DNA of 64,000 bases from Pholis gunnellus (GCA_910591455.2 OU342823.1:18127219-18191218); one strand, 5' to 3'. Counted from the stretch's first letter, positions 13,301 to 25,457 are shown. Notes: generated by a model not told the origin, from the letters alone. A program made the numbers and translations.

Positions 13301-16300
13301 CCTAACAACCAAAAAAAGAAGGCTTAGGAGCCAAGCAGGCTGTGCACCCCAGTGTCTGCACTAATGTCAGATTGACTTGTATTGATGCAGGAGGAGTTGG
13401 GGAGGGGGATAAGTAAAAAAAACGAAGTGTTACAACTAATAATTGTCTTTGATACATGAATTATGCTTTCTGTGGTTACAGAAGTGTTGAGTTCAGTGAA
13501 GTTGGTGCCAGTCTGGTTAAAATGCTAGTGCTGAGAAAGCATCCCAAGTAGCAGGTAACAGACCAGGCTGAGTCCCACGAATGTGAGCAAAACGTCCTCA
13601 GAATTACAGGAAACATCACCAACCTTCAACATACGTTTTCTTGTCCAGTTTTTCTTTTCTTCACTTTTCAAATTTACCACGTTGCCCATGAAGTCTTGTT
13701 GTTTTGCTTGCAATTCAGTCTCAAGACACTTCAGCGTGGTTGAAAAACAAAGTCACCGAAGGTCATTTCTGAAAAGCGCTGAATACCAAAGTTCAAAAGC
13801 AACCAAAGAGGTTTTTTTTCCCCTCATCTGCATCCTCTCCACGGAGCTTTTCCTCCTCAAGTGCCGTAGTGGCCACAAGGACAACTACAAACAGGCATGA
13901 TTTAAATATAGTTAGTTGGTTAGTTACACGGGCATTTCTCAGATTCAGAGCGGCGCTGGAGGCAGGAGTAACCTCAGCAATAGAGGCAAATATGATAAAC
14001 ACCCCAAAGAAATTAAGTTAATTTAAGCTGCGAACAAAAAGTCATGCTGGGAAAATGTAAATAAAACTGTAGAGGAGTGTTTAAGCCACTGTGAGATGTG
14101 TGCACTCGCAAATGTGTGCAAAACGTTATGCTAACGTCATGCAGGGGGCCTCTGTTTATAACACTTAGTAGTCTCAATTAGTTTTAAGTGGGGGGGGGCC
14201 ATCCAGCTTTGGATGAAGTAATACAGTGTTTCCCACGTTTGTGCCCTTGTAAATAACGTTGTGCACGGCATACGAGACGGGGTCCCTGTGTTAGTGTAGG
14301 TTGAGTGGTTTGCTGACGTTGCTGCAGACCCTTGAAACTCTGAGGACAGTCTCTAGATAAGAGTTGCTCGATGTTGCCACATTAATTAAATCACATGCCA
14401 ATTTGGACATTTGGGACGTCATCAAAAAAAATTCAAATAAATAACATTAGCTCTGCTTGTCAACAAAAAGTGTTGATCTTCAGCTCCACCCTCTTATTTT
14501 AGATCCATCCAATTAGATTCAAAGCTGTTTTCAAGGCTGACGTAATCTAAGACATCCTTCTCCTCCAATCTGCCCAAAAACAACCAACACCAGATTTGTT
14601 TCCCAGACTAGTGAACCCCCCATGACTCCGGGCTGAGCGCTGCGGTGGGCTGAACCAATGGAGAATGTGCCATTAAATCATGTATCAGGGTGATTCAGAA
14701 TCGCTTTACACCCAAGTCGTCTTTAAAGGGCACCGATTCTGGCTTTGCTGTTTAGCCACGGCCCTGCGCCCCCCCCCCCCCTTTCTGTTTTCTTTTCAGT
14801 GTATCCTGGGAACCTGGAGAAGTAATTACATCATTGTGACTCTGCCTTTGGTTTTGTGGGAACCTCGGTGCGGGGAAGGAAGGAACTGTGTGCGTGTTTA
14901 TAATGAAGGACAATAGAAAGAGCAAAGGAACCTTGTCAATGTTCCCCGTCCAGCTGATGGTGCAGATGGAAAGGTGTGATCATTTTTTGCCTGAGCTGCC
15001 ATTTATGATGTCGGCTAAATATAGCTTTTCTCATAAGCAGCGTTCAGGCAAGCGTTTATCTACCGAGCGATAAGTGACCAGATGCAACTCCAGCGGCCGT
15101 TTTGAGCAAAATCAAAGGCGAGTGGTCGCTTGTGTTCGGCCTCATTAACTGACTATCAAGCCTTTTTTGTGACTGTGGCCCCCCCAACCAGGTTGTTTAC
15201 ATTTGCAACTCTGTCTCTCTCCCCCCTTCCCGAAAAACCTCCATAATCTCTGAGGCGTACGCGGAGTCTCAGCGAAGGCCCAGACCCGTCCATTAGCTCC
15301 CAACGCCCAAACATCTATTGTAGCTCCGCAGCATGTGGTACACTCTGTGGCACGCTGACTGCAACAAAAAAAAAAAATGACACACTATTTCTCTCTTTTG
15401 TTCCCTCATTATGGCAGTACGTGTTGTGCTGCTCCCTGTGAAGTGGAGTTCCCACGCGAGCGGCTGCCGTCTTGGCGTGAACCCGCCGTAAACAGAATCG
15501 GCCACAGTTTTATTTATAGACGAAGCCTGATCCGTGTGACGAACAGGTGAATGTGTTTGCGGAGATGCAAAAGCACACCTGTCACTTCGCACGCGATACG
15601 GCGATGAAAGTGAGAAGGCGCAAAAAGAGCTTCATAGTGTTTTGTTAATTTTTGTAAAATTAGATTTCTTTCATCTCACGGAGTTTCAAAAATGCTAATT
15701 ATCATGGAAATGCGCTATAATAAAAAGGACGTGTCGTCCTGGTAAACGCACTCGACATAGAGTTTGGGTTTGTTTCATTTTAAAACGCCTCCGATAACTC
15801 TTTGAAATCCATCGGCATTGCAAATTGATTGATTGATGTACATTGTACAGCGGCGTGCGCGACTAAACTTATTCTCAATTTGCTCGGTTTCACGTTGTTC
15901 GCTCGAGGTCAGGGGATCTCAGCGGGGACAAACCTAGGCTGTGAATCTTCCATCGCCGACTCTTTTGCACTTCAAAGTCCTCGCTGCGCACCTGGAGATC
16001 ACCAACTCTGCATCTCAGACAGAGAATAAAAAGAGATGCATTATGCTTTGAAGAAATTGATCCCAGAAGATGGCAAGCTGGATGTCAGCCAGTGCGGTTA
16101 TGATACTGTTATGGCTCTGCAAGGCTGTTTTTTGTTATCCTTTCATGAAAGCGACACCATTAGATCTGCTATTACTAGTCAATAACCCTGGTCCCCAGTG
16201 TTGCCGCCGTGCTGCTGTGTATTTGGATGTCATGTCATGCATAAGGGAAAAGGTTGTCTGCAGTAATATCTCAGCATGTGGCTGAGATGTGACCCTTTTT

Positions 16301-16599
16301 CTTTTTCATCTGTAGTTTTCATTTACAAACGCCCTCCTTTTAGAGCTAAACACCTGGATTGGCAGTAAATCTGCACTCCACCAGATGGAATTGAATAGAA
16401 AAGGTAAGCTTTATTCCAGCTTGATTTGCCCAAATCTGCAGCGTCCCTGCACTCAATCTCTATATTACGGCCTCGTATCAGAGAACAGCAAGCTGGAGCG
16501 TACAGCAAATTCAGCAATCAATGTGAATGTGAAACATGCTTACTGTTCAGTGGACCGGACGGAGAGAGAAAAAGAAATCCTTACTCCTGACACAACAGT
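10346..16599. other. Intergenic, no gene recognised
   Basis: Unique sequence with homopolymers: G10 at 12430-12439, C22 at 12487-12508, C15 at 12798-12812 and C13 at 14769-14781. The 218-residue frame at 12109-12765 runs through the C22 tract (poly-Pro) and has no domain. Several AT-rich stretches (for example 10850-11000) could be regulatory, but nothing specific can be supported. Confidence 0.45.
12487..12508 (+). repeat. 22-nt cytosine homopolymer
   Basis: Uninterrupted run of 22 C directly downstream of a G-rich stretch (12430-12468), so the two could base-pair when single-stranded. Confidence 0.95.
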
Positions 16600-17110
16600 A
16601 TTTCTATGAGTCTATTAGAAAATACCAGCATTTGCAAAGACGGAGGAGGAATACATTATCAGCCGTTAGGCTGAAATGACAACACGCATTATACGGCGAT
16701 TAGTTTACACAAGGCAGCTAATGGATCCAATCACAGCACATTAATAAACAAGACACTTAGCTTTGTATCTACCTGAAGAGCCTCATCAATCTTTCATTGA
16801 GATAGCCACAGCCGGGCCGGGCCGGGCCCGATGTTTGGAATGGGGAAACGATGTCAATTGGTCTTGGTGTTGGCCAACGACCAGTTGTGTAAAAGTGAGA
16901 ATAAACCCAGAATGCAAGAGCGAGATTGTTCGTTCCACCCCGCTGCACAAAATGGCCATCATATATCTGCAGGAGTTCGTAGGATTGCTGATCGATAATG
17001 AATCGATCGTTAATTTTGATTTGAAAAGTCCCCCCCCAGCCAAACCGGCCGCCGGTGTTTTTCAGCGGGGTGAGCGGTGCTGAAAGGTAGAAACGGGCAT
17101 TCGGAGACAT
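16600..17110. promoter_or_regulatory. Candidate conserved non-coding block
   Basis: Unique sequence includes an inverted repeat GATCGAT-aatga-ATCGATC (16990-17008) followed by 'cgttaattttgatttg', and AT-rich strings such as 'gcgattagtttacac' upstream. ATCGAT is the core bound by CUT/ONECUT-type proteins. The GCCGG direct repeat at about 16811-16828 is a separate small GC-rich feature. Conservation is untested. Confidence 0.25.
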
Positions 17111-18034
17111 TTCAGCTATGAAGACTAATAGGCTTTGTTCTCAGGCCAACAAAAGCAAATGCCAAAGCTGTGTTATTATTGCAGTATTTAGCGCAGTGAT
17201 ATATCACCTATTTACTGCATGTGTCTCTAATTGGATCGCTTACTCGTCTCCATGTGAAAGTACGGCTTCATTGCTTCTGTCAAGTGTGGGCCGCCATAGC
17301 TCAAGATGAGTGGAGGCGATGCTGCGGCCCCTGTACGAGGACACACGTTTTGCGATGCTGTTAAAATTCCTAATAGCCACCGATGGAGAGCAGTAAAATA
17401 AATAAATGTCGTAAACAAAATGAAATGTCCCAATCAGACACATTGTAAAGCCTGCAGCGCGATGGCGAAAACAAAAAAGAAAGCATCACTTCTGCAACGC
17501 TTATTATTCCCCAAATGTCCGTGTATTTAAATCGAATTTCTTTTATGATTTCTGCACTCTTCATGCTTCACAGACCCAGTCCGGTGGACATACTTTGGCA
17601 GAAAACAAAGATATTAAAGTCTAGATCTGTGAGCGTACGCAGAGATCAATCTATTATTCAGTCAATTAATCACCTCAAAAATGCATGTTTATCAGCTGTC
17701 TGTAACACTTTCACTCTGATGGATTACATGCATTACGGCCCCGCTTCCGATCTGATTTGTATTCCTCGCTGTGCTGATTACAAAATTACACTGCTGATGC
17801 ATTGGTTTTCTCCATTCAAGATTGATGGCACTGATGAACAAAAGGGGAACGACCGACGGAGCCCGTGGACCAAAATGATGCAAAAAAAAAAACACAGAAA
17901 TGAGATTGCTAAATATAGAGATTGTGAAGGTAACTTAAAAAAGAAGAAAAGGGGAACGGTGAAGCAGCTGATGGAGTGGATGACAGACAGCAGTCAGACA
18001 GCCAGGTAGACAGCCGAATGGCAGCATTAGCAAT
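17111..18034. other. Intergenic; one long but unsupported open frame
   Basis: A plus-strand frame of 164 codons (17515-18009) is open, but it shows no domain, no exon borders and a lysine-rich tail caused by A-runs. I treat it as chance or as non-coding conserved sequence. It ends next to a G12 run (18035-18046). Confidence 0.4.
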
Positions 18035-18354
18035 GGGGGGGGGGGGTTTAGCAGAGTTTTGGGCTTCTATGCTCCATCTTTTTCGTAACTCGGGGGCGTA
18101 TTCCCCTTGGTCTGCAGACAACCCCAGGCTGTTCTCTCAACTTCACCAAGTCTCTGTCTGTCTCTATCAGCCTGGGATCAGGGCTGCTCCGAGCTTGTGT
18201 GTGTGTGTGAGTGTGTGTGTAGGTGTGTGTGTGTGTGTGCCCACGCTGTCTGTTGCTTCAATAAAACCAGCCAGAGCAAGCTGGGACCAGGGGGAGATTT
18301 ACAGACAACACCAGCTCACAGGCACACAATAATAATGCAGCACAAAGACACACT

Positions 18355-18357
<3 letters not shown>

Positions 18358-18392
<35 letters not shown>
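18358..18392 (+). repeat. (CA)n microsatellite
   Basis: About 17 CA units. It lies 90 bp before a long (TG)n tract, making a near-perfect inverted pair. Confidence 0.95.
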
Positions 18393-18394
<2 letters not shown>

Positions 18395-18481
18395 GACATG
18401 CAGAGTAGCTGCTGTGCCAGAGCGAGTGCGCACGTACATCTACATGTTCTCCTCTCGCGCCCAGACGCCCACATTTGGAGG

Positions 18482-18483
<2 letters not shown>

Positions 18484-18538
<55 letters not shown>

Positions 18539-18544
18539 CGTGCA
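18484..18544 (+). repeat. (TG)n microsatellite with CG/TGCG tail
   Basis: About 23 TG units followed by an alternating purine-pyrimidine tail 'cgcgcgtgcgtgcacg', a composition prone to left-handed Z-DNA. It is the reverse-complement partner of the CA tract at 18358-18392. Confidence 0.95.
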
Positions 18545-19044
18545 CGTAAGGTGGGGAATAGCAGGCCTTCCGTTCCCCGGGTGCCAGGTGCCGACAGGAC
18601 ATCTTCTGCTGGAGGCAGTTATCTGAGGACGAGCAGAACAAGAAGGGGGAGGAGGCTTTTTTTCACCAGAGTATTGGCAACATGCTGCAGCAACATGCAA
18701 ATACAAAATCGGTGCGCGCTGAAACGTTCGCACTGCGATATGTAAATCAGCGGCTCTGAAGACAAGTGATTTAAAGTGTTGCTAGCGTGCTCATTGTGAA
18801 ATAGATTTCTTTAAACAGATAAATACACAAAACTGTTCATAAGTTGACTTGCCCTGATTGAGCATGCTTTTAGTATTAGATCATAAGGGGACATAGATTA
18901 CACAGGATTGATGCTATATTTAAATAAAAAAGCAGTTGGCATTTAATTACACTGTTTTGAAAATATATGTTCATTCAGATACAAAACAATGAAAAGAAAG
19001 CTTCTCGCTTAATCTACAAAAATGGACCATTGTGTTCATATATT
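18545..19044. other. Intergenic, AT-rich, nothing recognised
   Basis: Unique sequence between the TG tract and the transposon at 19045. No frame or motif is convincing. Confidence 0.45.
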
Positions 19045-19387
19045 CAGTGGCGGCTGGTCAATAGGGGGCCATGGGGCCTGGCCCCACCTTGAGCCCCAAA
19101 AAATAAGAAGAAAAGAAAATCCTGTGCTTTTATTTTGAAGGGGATTTTGTATGCAGCCTGTCTGCTCGTCATCTCCGCTTGTGTGCACGTCTCAAAACGC
19201 GCACCTAGTGGGGCTGGTAGGTAGAAATGAGTGACATACAATTTACCCAATCAGCGTCCTCAAATAGATTCAGAGTGGGGCCAAAACGATTTGGCCCCAA
19301 GCCGCGCGTTCTCGTCAGGAGAAGTCGCTACAGGCGAGCGCGAGCGCCAGCGCGAGCGCTACTCCCACAAGACCCGTTTGAGAGGAG

Positions 19388-19498
19388 AAGTTTAAGGAGA
19401 AACTACAGGCCAAAGAGCTGATCCCAGATCAGCCTGACCTCACAATCAGACAACAGACTAGCGGGAAAAGGAAGCAGTACATGAAGCTTCTCTACTAG
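19388..19498 (+). pseudogene. Transposase N-terminal fragment, hAT/TTF-zinc-finger-like
   Basis: One frame reads KFKEKLQAKELIPDQPDL followed by TIRQQTSGKRKQYMKLLY and then a stop. The spacing and wording (Pro-Asp-Leu, an Ile-Arg-Gln motif, then a Lys-rich segment and a Tyr before a degenerate Trp-containing stretch) resemble the region just ahead of the TTF-type zinc finger in hAT-family transposases, as I remember them. It is truncated on both sides and includes no catalytic residues, so it is a dead fragment. The match is by eye only. Confidence 0.4.
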
Positions 19499-19581
19499 CT
19501 GTACCAGACAGGTTTGGCTAGCTGGATGCAGTCATGCTAATAATTTAGAACAACGGGAACAGATCCAGCACGGACAGTTAC

Positions 19582-19669
19582 GGGAGTGCGGGATGAGGAG
19601 GTAAGGAAACATGAAAAAACCAGGTTTGGGAGTGAGGGATGAGGAGGTAAGGAAACATGAGAACACCAG
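19582..19669 (+). repeat. 46-bp direct tandem repeat, two copies
   Basis: The string 'gggatgaggaggtaaggaaa' occurs at the same offset in two adjacent units starting at 19582 and 19628. They differ at only a few bases. The repeat lies inside the transposon at 19045-20054. Confidence 0.85.
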
Positions 19670-20109
19670 GGCACACATGAGAACTCTGTCAAGCTACATA
19701 TTAGGCAAAGTGAACATCTTTTCTTCTACATAGTTGTCCTCAGTCTCATCTGCTTAACTTGGTCATGGAGGCATCAACATTTAATAGAGATGGTAAATTA
19801 ACAGTGAAAACTCATCATAGCTTATATCTATATATGTATTTTATATTAATATATATATTGAATTGCCTGTGAGGGTGACAAAAATAAGATGTTATTTACT
19901 GCTTTTTTTCGTGTTGGAATAAATGTAAAATATTTAACTGCAAAGTAGTAATGCGTGTTTGATACCTTAATTTGTTTGCATTAAATCATACTGGGATGTT
20001 TGCTGAAATTGATTGGATGGCCCTACCTAGAACATTTTCCACCAGCCGCTACTGTATTTATGTGTATCTAAATAACCAAAACATATCACACTGCCTCTTG
20101 CAGAGTAAT

Positions 20110-20335
20110 TGTTTGGTTAAGTTTAGGCAACTAACGATACGGGGAAAAGACCCTGGATGACATTCAATGATATTTGGGGTTTATTTGTTTTTATGTCCAA
20201 TGCCCATATCTTAAAAAATCTCACTTTCTACACTGTCTGTGCATGAAAACTGTGGTTAAGGTTAAGGAAAGGTCACGGTTATGTCAAATTAACTAAGATA
20301 TGGCAACTAAAATACATGGGTATTGTTGGAGAAGG
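20110..20335. mobile_element. Probable teleost dispersed repeat fragment
   Basis: Contains 'ttggttaagtttaggcaact' and 'gtggttaaggttaaggaaag' followed by 'gtcacggttatg'. These strings recur in a teleost repeat known to me only from memory ('ggttaggtttaggcaac ... ggttagggaaag'). Boundaries and class are unknown. Confidence 0.4.
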
Positions 20336-21349
20336 ATCATTATATACATTAACTTATACTGTTCTCCTGTCTTAAGTTTACACTCTGCCTTACACCCTCT
20401 CTGGTATTTGTTTAGGTCCACTTCCAAGTACAACGCTCACTGTTCCACTACTATCTTTACCTAGAGATAAAAAAGACACATAACAAATTAAAAAAACAAA
20501 TCAAAATCCATAGAATGTACCTTAGAAAAAAAACTAAACTGCCTTTTAGATTTGCTCCTCTGGTTTCTCACTCCCACACTATTGCTATAGATTATAGTAT
20601 TTTCTTGGCAGGCAGTTCCATAAACTGATAGCAGAGAAGCAAAAAGTATCTCAGAGGTGTAAGCTCTTCATAAGGTGCCTTGGTTATTAGAGCCAACAAT
20701 CCGCAGACTCCGCGTGTTCGTGGATCCGTCGCAGCGTTGAGGCCATTCAAAGCGCAGTCGCGGCGTATGGGATTACAGAGATACACGAACCCGGTACAAG
20801 ATTACAAAGACGCAGAGCACAGTGGAAGCCTGTTCCCTCTCCGCGGCATCCTCCTTGTTTATGTCCAGGAGATGTGGTATAAGAGCAGGCAGGCAGCAGG
20901 GAATCCTCCATGGCCATGTAATCTGGGCTCTGTGCTCAGACACAACACATGAAGGACAGTCTTATCTCTGGAGGACTACTGGGGCGGGGGAGGGTTCTGC
21001 CACTGAATGGATCTTTTATGGAATGCATGTGTTCTTCGATGCATTTGCACCTCCGTGTCGCAAAGTGATAAAACCCGACAATGTTGCCATGCAAAATGCA
21101 TTAGCGTCTGTTTTGCAACACTGGTAGCATCTAGCTGATGGGCAACTTTTAGAGGAATTGAAATGAGGTGTAACGTTGGGTGGAAAACCCTACATTTACA
21201 AAATGTCTCCTATCCCTGTGTGAATACCAGGCGTTATCCGGTGAAAGGTTTTAGTTACCCAAGAGGTCAGAGAATTTTCTCGGAGCGAGGAGCAGAGCAA
21301 CGCCTTCGATAAGCGTTTATTTGCTTTCTTTTACACAGTTAAATGAGAA
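20336..21349. other. Intergenic, nothing recognised
   Basis: Unique sequence with only short open frames and no repeat or regulatory motif that can be supported. Confidence 0.45.
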
Positions 21350-21910
21350 GATGGATGCCACTATCATATCTCTCTCCTCAATATGAAGCCAAAAGCTAGC
21401 TGCCAGTTAATCTCTGTGAACAGACTTTGCCTTCATATGAAGAATCTGTATGCAACGGGACAAGGTTTTGGTATCGGCGGGGTTCTGGTTTCCGATTGAA
21501 TAGTCAGAGTAGTATTGATCATGTTCGAGCAGGCTTTGGTTGTTATTGGCTTGAAATTAGCTCGTAAACTGGCTACTTGCGAAACGATTTCGTCGTATAG
21601 GTCGTCACTCAGCTCCAATTCAAGTCTCGTATAAGTTGCTAATCGGCCTGAAAACGCTGTTGACCCGAAGAGGCTGCCGGTTAGCTTAGCTTAGCCCAAA
21701 ACAGGGGAAACAGCTAGCCTGGTTCCGTCTAAAGTTACAAACTTTGTTTTTTCTAGCGTTTTTTTTTTAACTTTTAGACAGAGTGCTTGTCTTTGTGCTA
21801 AGCTCGAAGCTAACCAGTTTTTGTCTTAATATTTACCATACAGACATGTAATTTTCTATCAACAAGAAAGCAAATTAGAGTTTCACACTTTTCAGCATCT
21901 TTCTGCTGCC
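21350..21910. mobile_element. Teleost dispersed repeat split by a 263-bp insertion
   Basis: The left half (21350-21409, 'atgagaagatggatgccact ... atatgaagcc') and the right half (21673 onward, 'ggttagcttagcttagccca', 'ggggaaacagctagcctggt') are consecutive parts of one teleost repeat. A more intact but divergent copy is at 54240-54450. The halves are separated by 21410-21672. The junctions carry near-identical 11-mers, gctgccagtta (21399-21409) and gctgccggtta (21673-21683), as expected of a target duplication. The right boundary is approximate. Confidence 0.55.
21410..21672 (-). mobile_element. Inserted segment with a continuous minus-strand frame
   Basis: This insert interrupts a dispersed repeat and is flanked by 10-of-11-matching direct repeats. 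On the minus strand it is open from its upstream border to a TGA at about 21433, roughly 80 codons. It includes ELSDDLYDEIVSQVASLR and ends TRTPPIPKPCPVAYRFFI. The composition looks like protein rather than simple repeat, but I recognise no domain. There is no poly-A tail and no clear terminal inverted repeat, so the mechanism of insertion is unclear. Confidence 0.4.
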
Positions 21911-24592
21911 ATGTCCCTACACATACTTTCCTAATAGTGCAGTAGACGGGGTATTTACATGGGTGGTGGGTTACACCAGTGTATTTTCTTCAAAACCTTC
22001 GGCACAGCTCACTGTACTTGTCTGAGCTTGTGAGGGCCTTTGTCAAGTTTCACCTCCTCTCCCCAAGGACATGTCCTCACCCCGCCTCACCCCGCTGTCA
22101 CATCACCCCATCCTGCCGCACATTCCCTCCCACCCCAGTTTGTGTGCTACTATTTCATTTCCTTGTTTTTGCACAAATCCCAGCTCTGGGGCGGAACCCA
22201 ACATAACAATGAGCCGCGCCGCTATCTGTGTTTTAACTGGCTCTCCGCCGGAGGAACTCTCTGGATCGCAGCCAAAACAATTCATTCACGGCGAGTTCCT
22301 CACACACCCATGTTATTTCACTCCTTTATTTTGGAAACTTGACGGAACGGCCTCATTCATCACCGCTGGAACGGGTGCAAATATTTTTCTTGTTCTCTTT
22401 TCCACGAAGGGGAGCCGGTGTACGGTGAAGTGCCACCTGAATATACCACACGTGTATAATTCAACCGAAGCCCTTGCAGTTGTTGTGAATAGTTGGTGAT
22501 GATGACAGTCATCACTGAGATAACGGTTATTTATTTTTTGGAGTCACTTTAAGTTCAACGGCGTGATTATGTTTATCCTCTGTAGATTCTGAATGAAGTT
22601 CACCGAGGTCATTCCAATGACTGTAAACACTGCTGTCCATTTCCCAACCCTTCCATTTATATAATCAAATCTCTCCATCCTCAGCTCCCGGCTTCCTCCT
22701 GTATTTCCACTTCTGTGGGCAGAGAGATACATCTTGATTTCATAATTAGTTTGTGGTCTCATTCTTAGTCTTTACCTGCCTTCCCGTCCACGCAGAACGC
22801 TCACACTTCATCAAGCCTTGTTATCATACTCAGTAAAATCGAATATTACTCAGCTGTGCTTTTTCTTTTTTATGATTTGCGACGTCGACGATGAGCCACA
22901 GACTGTTGGGCTGCCATCTCAAGATAAACTCGGAGATAGAGCAGTGCGTCTGGGAGTATTTGTCTCTCCACGCACCCATACAAAAGTCACTGTGATATCG
23001 ACATTGAGCTGAGCTTTCTGGCAACTCACCAGCATTATGACACTTTTCAGATTAGATGGCACACAAATGACCCTTCAATAAGCCCCATTTTTCTTAGTTA
23101 GTGTTGCTACATCTGTCAAACTTTACTTTCTAATACAGTATGCAGTTTACAGTGGTGACTGTGGCAGATCTACTATTTCAAAATTCTTACTATATTTAAT
23201 AATCCCTTGCCGATTTAATCAGCTGTAGTTAGATAGCTGTGCAGTAGCTTTGTGAGTTGGCTCAGACTTCGGTCAACTGGTTTTACAACGTGATGTAAAA
23301 GTGTCTAATAAGCACTTGATGCCTAGTGTTGGGTACATGAACACTGATATAACCCTGTTTGAATGCTTAGTAGAGAAAACTGTACACGGGCAATCTACAC
23401 TTTTGCTTTATTGTTTGTATTTTAAAAATCAATATGTTTCGCTTTTAGAATGAGAAGATAAGCTAATCGATAAAGTAATGATATCTCAGGTAAAGAGTTT
23501 AGCTGAGGTTGCTGCAGTGTAAACTTAGCTAAAAGAGCAGGACATACTTGCAAATGTTATTCTAAACTCGGATATATCTTTTTTTTTTCCTAACGTTACC
23601 TGTAACCCCTCTGAATACCGTAGTTAACTAATGATACACTGCTTGGCTTTCGCTAACCTAATCAGTGGCTAACCTAATACCTACTGTAGGTAGTTAGCCA
23701 GTTAGCCGTGCATGCTAACGTGTGTAGCTTAGGCAGGACACACATTGTATAATCCTTTCCTTACTTTAGCTGTTGTGTTTTTGGTTTTGCAACACCACTC
23801 TTGAGATACCAAATATTACGACTAATACACAACTGTGTACACCACTTCAACATATGTAGGAAAGCTCGACAGGACTGCTGTGCCTGGGTTGGTGACAATT
23901 ACACTCGTGGAGTGTCACATACTCAAGGCACAGTAAAGTTTGGCCAGATATCTTCTGTGCTCTCTGCGTGTGAAGCCAGAGCTGGTACAGTAGCTGTGGG
24001 TAAACTCGATATTGTAGCCTGCATACCAGACATAATACCTTCTTGGCACTGCAGTACTAATTTAATCTCTGTTACTATGTACAACATGCAGACGGAACAC
24101 ACATGGTCATTTATAGAACCGTGGCTTCGGGCCAATTGTACGAACATATAATTCCTTGTTTTCCATCAAATGAAATCCATTTTATTTAGTAACATCGCAA
24201 TTTATGCGTGACGGTGGTGCAATTTCATTCCAGGAATAAAATCAGTGTGAGATAGGGAACGTCCACCTCAGTGTCTTTGATGTGGCAGAATCTCACATTT
24301 TTTTTGTGGTCAGATTTATATTTGAAAGGAAAATCCGTTCCACTCTCGGCGTCCTTTTCGAAAGGGGCAAAAGTGATCTTAAAACTTTGAGTGTTGATTG
24401 GTTTTAATGAGAGTACGACCTTTCAAGGAAACCCAACAATAAGTGGGACGGCTGATTTAAACAGAATCCATATCAAAGAAGCCCCGGGTTGCAACAGTGA
24501 ACGCGGCTCACCGCAGGAGGATGAGGAACTCATTATTCTGTGATTCTGTGACTTGTACAGACAGAGAGGCTGAAGCAGAGAGAACTGGAGAG

Positions 24593-24596
<4 letters not shown>
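21911..24596. other. Intergenic, no gene recognised
   Basis: Unique sequence. The frames at 22071-22499 (142 codons) and 23801-24151 (116 codons) have no domain, no splice borders and no Kozak-type start, and are not called as genes. The stretch 23620-23735 is rich in 'gttagc/gctaac' strings typical of fish dispersed repeats, but no family could be assigned. Confidence 0.4.

Positions 24597-24645
<49 letters not shown>
24597..24645 (+). repeat. (GA)n microsatellite
   Basis: About 24 uninterrupted GA units, a homopurine tract able to form triplex (H-DNA). Confidence 0.95.
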
Positions 24646-24646
<1 letters not shown>

Positions 24647-25457
24647 AGAAAAAACAAGCGTGAAAAAAAGATTTTAAATGATCAAAATTCTAGTCGCAAA
24701 ACATTTGGGCTTATGCCGGCTCTTTTACTTGGAGCAGACAAGACTTCGCAACTCTGCCAGCTGCCAAGCATGTTGCATCATGAAAACACAATAAAGCCTC
24801 GGAGGGAAGTGTTGAACAGTAGGAGGGATCTGAGCAGCATCAAACCATGCGTCCAACTGTTCTGTACAGTGCACTTGCTGACTTTTTCAGCAACACAATA
24901 CACTGTGCAGAATACATATGTTGCTCTGCAGGTTTACGTTCCCGAGATCTCAGGCGGTAATGAGCTATACAGGTGATGATGAATGATAATAACGTAGCAG
25001 AATATCATTTAAATTAGGCTGCTGCTGTGATCCTCGTGTGCATCAGTGCACACAGCTCAGCTCGGAGTAGGAATGCAAATGGCATTTTCTGCATTAATCC
25101 GAGACACAGCGATTGAATTGCAAATGCACTAAAGTAACTGTTTTTAAATTCATTTAAAGGCTTTGAATAGTAATCGTTTTTTTTCTTCCTTTCTTTCTCC
25201 TCCTGCACTGCACTGTTTAACACAAAGACTTGATTTTTCACGTCTTTCGGTGCATGAACCGTTCACCACGCTGTCATGTTGAAATGAGAGGAACTTTAGA
25301 GACGCTACATGCTGTTAAAATACTTGCATCTTCACTGCACTTCACTTCACATGCACCAGTTTATTGACACACTCGTTATGCCTTTTTTTAGGAGAAGCAT
25401 CACATAATCTAACAAGGCTCAGAGTCTACAGCCATGCTGCTCTGTGAAGCTTTACAG
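24646..25457. other. Intergenic, nothing recognised
   Basis: Unique AT-rich sequence with short frames only. Confidence 0.45.

Larger units (their letters stand above)
19045..20054. mobile_element. DNA transposon with matching termini, hAT-like coding remnant
   Basis: The left end CAGTGGCGGCTGGTCAAT and the right end (read on the minus strand) CAGTAGCGGCTGGTGGAA form a terminal inverted repeat with 14 of the first 15 bases matching. A further 'gggcc' lies just inside each end. The bases TATT flank both ends (19041-19044 and 20055-20058), a possible short target duplication. hAT elements normally make 8 bp, so this point is open. Inside are a transposase-like frame remnant (19388-19498) and a 46-bp direct repeat (19582-19669). 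At about 1.0 kb it is far too short for an autonomous element, so it is an internally deleted, inactive copy. Confidence 0.65.

Noticed and set aside
17515..18009. 164-codon plus-strand open frame
   Set aside because: No recognisable family and a Lys-rich tail from A-runs. It was considered as a single-exon gene but nothing supports it.
18107..18745. 212-codon plus-strand frame
   Set aside because: Runs through TG and CA microsatellites, so the product is mostly Val-Cys and His-Thr repeats.
23801..24151. 116-codon plus-strand frame
   Set aside because: No domain, overlapped by a minus-strand frame, and next to repeat-like 'gttagc' sequence.
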